Shown: piece after piece, positions 61,866 to 64,000 of the stretch
Layout of the letters: each line of letters starts with the position of its first letter
Numbering within the stretch: position 1 is the stretch's first letter
NCBI RefSeq assembly: GCF_017377395.1
Contig: NZ_CP061800.1
Location: 7,611,001-7,675,000, forward strand
Reading direction: 5' to 3'
Length of the DNA: 64,000 bases
Source: Desulfonema magnum
GTDB taxonomy: Bacteria > Desulfobacterota > Desulfobacteria > Desulfobacterales > 4be13
Notes under the pieces: model-generated
What the model saw: the letters and a program-made list of their open reading frames with translations, nothing else
Told to the model about the DNA's origin: nothing
The model's database searches: none
Translations under genes and position numbers: made by a program

Positions 61866-61897
61866 AGTAGGGTGGGTGCAGCGAAGCGAAACCCACC
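61866..61897. repeat. Half copy of the GTAGGGTGGG palindrome
   Basis: AGTAGGGTGGGTGCAGCGAA then GCGAAACCCACC. Same family as 7698 and 32654, with only the first arm pair. Confidence 0.5.
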
Positions 61898-61951
61898 GTC
61901 TGCGCTCTGAGTTTGCCCGGTAAGTTTCATAATTTCCCTCTGAAATTCATA

Positions 61952-63148
61952 TTAACGCCTGTTCATAACAGGCTGAACATATTCCTTTTTGGGATAGGTA
62001 AGGATAAAAAACAAAATGACACCCAGCATCATCAGGAGCGATCCGAAGGAGAATGCCTGGCGGAGTTCAAAAATATCCATCATCACACCCGCAATAAGGG
62101 AACCTGACATCATTCCCATGCTGTGGGCCATGGTCATAATGGCCATGACAGACCCCATGGCCTCGGTTTGGTTTCCTTTTTGGACAGCCATTGCCATATG
62201 CGGGGCCATGGAGATACCTCCCCCGAGTCCGACTCCTATATTGGCTAAAAAAAGATATCCAAACCCGTCTGCCCATACAAATGAGAACATGGAACAGCCG
62301 GTGATCAGCCCGCCGGTGATCAGCATGGCTTTCTTATTCACCCTGTCTGCCAGAAATCCCATGGGTGTCTGCACCACTCCGCTGACAAACACGGCGAGCA
62401 TGACAAGAAGGCCGATGCGTGAACTGGAAAGAGAAAAATCCTTATCTGCAAAAACCGGCAGGAAACTCCAGATAATCCCGATACATGCGGTATAAGCAAA
62501 TCTGAAAAAAAACAGTCCGGCAATGACCCTGTCCCTGAGCAGAGGCTTCCATCCTACATGGAGGTCATTGTTGCATACAGTCTGCTCCGATTTTCTGGGC
62601 GGAAGCAGAAAAAGGCTCAGAAAAAAACTCGCGAATGAAAGTATTCCCATACATAAGAAGGAAAACTGAAGACTGAAATGATCTTTAAGCACTCCGCCGG
62701 CCAGGGGGCCGAGACTGAGCCCCAGGAAAACAGACATGTTGAAAACCCCTGTTGTAAAGCCTTCCCTGTCTTTGGGCGTTATGTCTCCGACATACGCGTG
62801 AACCGTAGGCATGATCATGGCAGAGGCGATGCCCTGAACAAAGCGTATGGTAAGAAGATGCTCAATCGTGTCTGCAAACATGAAGGCAATTGAAACCAGC
62901 CCGTAAGCGAGGAGTCCTGTCACAATATACGGTTTCCGTCCTTTCTCATCCGAGCGTTTGCCAAAATAAGGCAATAAACACGTTCTTGAAATGGAAAATA
63001 TTCCGAATACCATGGCAACATAAAAACCGCTGGCACCCAGATCATGGGCATAGACCGGCAGCAGCGGGATCACGATTCCGACCCCTATCAGCATCGTAAA
63101 CAGGGAAAAGAACAACGTTGCAAAAATTTTTTTATCTGCTTTTTTCAT
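61952..63148 (-). CDS. Major facilitator superfamily transporter
   Basis: 398 residues with twelve hydrophobic segments, beginning FATLFFSLFTMLIGVGIVIP. The cytoplasmic loop 2-3 motif appears as GKRSDEKGRKPYIVTG, close to the MFS motif A (GxxxDRxGRR). The second half repeats it as GFLADRVNKKAMLITG. This puts it with drug:H+ antiporter-like 12-TM exporters. GGGAGA precedes the ATG. Substrate unknown; single gene, leftward. Confidence 0.88.
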   Translation of the reverse strand: MKKADKKIFATLFFSLFTMLIGVGIVIPLLPVYAHDLGASGFYVAMVFGIFSISRTCLLPYFGKRSDEKGRKPYIVTGLLAYGLVSIAFMFADTIEHLLTIRFVQGIASAMIMPTVHAYVGDITPKDREGFTTGVFNMSVFLGLSLGPLAGGVLKDHFSLQFSFLCMGILSFASFFLSLFLLPPRKSEQTVCNNDLHVGWKPLLRDRVIAGLFFFRFAYTACIGIIWSFLPVFADKDFSLSSSRIGLLVMLAVFVSGVVQTPMGFLADRVNKKAMLITGGLITGCSMFSFVWADGFGYLFLANIGVGLGGGISMAPHMAMAVQKGNQTEAMGSVMAIMTMAHSMGMMSGSLIAGVMMDIFELRQAFSFGSLLMMLGVILFFILTYPKKEYVQPVMNRR

Positions 63149-63319
63149 GAACCATCTCCCTTATTTTAAAAGTGTTTCTGTGTTATTTTGGCAGGGCAAA
63201 ATGACGCAGGAAAAACAGAATGTATCATCAGATTAGGCGGCCAGAAGAAATGAAAAATACTGACATGCTTTTCATCAAAATAAAATCCGGGCACAACTCA
63301 TTAAGTTTGGCACTTTTTT

Positions 63320-63467
63320 AAGTACCTGATCAAAAATTTTTTATACATCTTTTTTTCTGTGAGCGGCAGAGAAACCCGGGTTTTTCCTTTTTCGGAGAAG
63401 CATCATTCCGGAAAAAAAGCCGGGTTTCTTCCCCGGGCAGATATTAAAAACTTATGGTCAGGTACTT
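63320..63467. repeat. AAGTACCTGATC..GGTACTT palindromic element, intact copy
   Basis: AAGTACCTGATCAAAAATTT and AAAACTTATGGTCAGGTACTT are the inverted ends; the centre holds GAAACCCGGGTTTTTCC and GGAAAAAAAGCCGGGTTTC. The intact form explains the interrupted copies at 22001 and 28231. Confidence 0.6.
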
Positions 63468-63494
63468 ATTTTGATCTGCTGAATTTTTGAAATC

Positions 63495-64000
63495 CTATAA
63501 AGAAAAGCGAATCTCAATCTCTTTTGCTATTTTTTTTAAGAGTTCTGAATACTGAGGAATAAAACGATCTTCAAGCAATCCTTTCAGACCTACGGCCCAT
63601 ATCGCGACCTGTAAATTTTCTCTGTTTACATTTAAAGGAACGGCCAACGCCCGTATTCCTTCGCGATATTCCTCATAATCAAAAGCAATGCCCCTCTCAC
63701 GAACCTTTCTGATCTCTCTTTTGTATTTTTCATTGTCTGTAAATGAAAAGGGAGTAAATTTTTTCAATGGCTCCTGAGCTAAGATGTCATCAAGTTCAGC
63801 TTCGGACAACTGTGATAAGAGGGCTTTCCCGCCTGCTCCGGCAATCACGGGAAGGCTGGCACCCACTTCCGTGTAAACTTTTAATACCATGTAAGTATCT
63901 GCCTTATCCACGAGAACAGTCCTAAGCCCGGCACGGATTCCCAGGGATGTCGAAAGCCTGGTTTTCTGACTGATTTCTTCAAGATAAGGGTGAACTGTGC
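63495..64000 (-). CDS. IclR-family transcriptional regulator (5' partial)
   Basis: The frame stays open to the window end: upstream of the apparent start at 63911 the bases still encode HPYLEEISQKTRLSTSLGI then RAGLRTVLVDKAD. The visible part is the effector-binding domain: VGASLPVIAGAGGKALLSQL, VRERGIAFDYEEYREGI, VPLNVNRENLQVAIWAVGL and a helical C-terminus. The DNA-binding N-terminus lies outside the window. IclR proteins regulate catabolic genes in response to small acids; the target may be the leftward genes. Confidence 0.87.
   Translation of the reverse strand, partial: TVHPYLEEISQKTRLSTSLGIRAGLRTVLVDKADTYMVLKVYTEVGASLPVIAGAGGKALLSQLSEAELDDILAQEPLKKFTPFSFTDNEKYKREIRKVRERGIAFDYEEYREGIRALAVPLNVNRENLQVAIWAVGLKGLLEDRFIPQYSELLKKIAKEIEIRFSL

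Noticed and set aside
1..64000. tRNA or rRNA genes.
   Set aside because: I saw no T-loop GTTCGAATCC-like sequence with matching acceptor ends and no conserved rRNA stretches; a tRNAscan run would be needed to be certain.

Overview
The window reads as chromosome from an anaerobic, probably sulfate-reducing member of the Desulfobacterota (Desulfobacterales; a Desulfonema-like genome is my best guess from style, not from a search). The evidence is a methyl-branch Wood-Ljungdahl cluster (two MetF, one MetV, NuoE/F/G-like flavin and Fe-S subunits), two molybdopterin enzymes, large secreted adhesins, and an extraordinary density of short interspersed repeats. I saw no rRNA, tRNA or CRISPR array.

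Layout. 1-7.6 kb: the 3' part of an ATPase/TPR/Ser-Thr kinase protein, then leftward genes for a spore-photolyase-like radical SAM protein, a cytidylate-kinase-like protein, a cNMP/CBS/DUF294 nucleotidyltransferase-like protein and a CsgG-type lipoprotein. 7.6-9.3 kb: no genes, only nested inverted repeats. 9.4-17.2 kb: a defence-like island with a lipoprotein/helicase-tail chimera, a GIY-YIG nuclease and a 1,812-residue SF1 helicase. 17.9-18.5 kb: a HigBA toxin-antitoxin pair. 19.1-21.7 kb: IorAB-like molybdenum hydroxylase. 22.6-31.1 kb: a TpsA-type haemagglutinin and a cadherin-like surface protein. 31.5-34.7 kb: a decayed RelE/AbrB pair, a possible leader RNA and a PAS histidine kinase. 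34.7-36.6 kb: a REP-associated tyrosine transposase gene between two tandem arrays holding 34 palindromic units. 36.6-39.2 kb: a 5'-truncated dockerin adhesin next to another toxin-antitoxin pair. 40-51.2 kb: an HTH-receiver regulator and the MetF/MetV/Nuo-like cluster, interrupted by an ATPase-TOPRIM pair resembling PARIS. 51.3-52.4 kb: gene debris, including a PEP-CTERM/cohesin pseudogene split by a MITE and a Cas10-like palm fragment. 52.6-58.8 kb: a membrane HEAT-repeat protein, a PD-(D/E)XK nuclease fused to ParA with a ParB-like partner, and a GNAT enzyme. 58.9-64 kb: a molybdopterin oxidoreductase with a small Fe-S protein, an MFS transporter and the 3' part of an IclR regulator.

The strongest unusual signals are: (1) the RAYT gene bracketed by REP arrays; (2) a MITE family with terminal repeats starting CTGATTATAACGG, four copies of which have perfect 8-bp target duplications, one of them splitting a PEP-CTERM gene whose frame is restored exactly by removing the element; (3) the nuclease-ParA fusion with ParB-like partner; (4) the ATPase-TOPRIM pair inside the Wood-Ljungdahl cluster. 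All functional calls come from motif recognition by eye.
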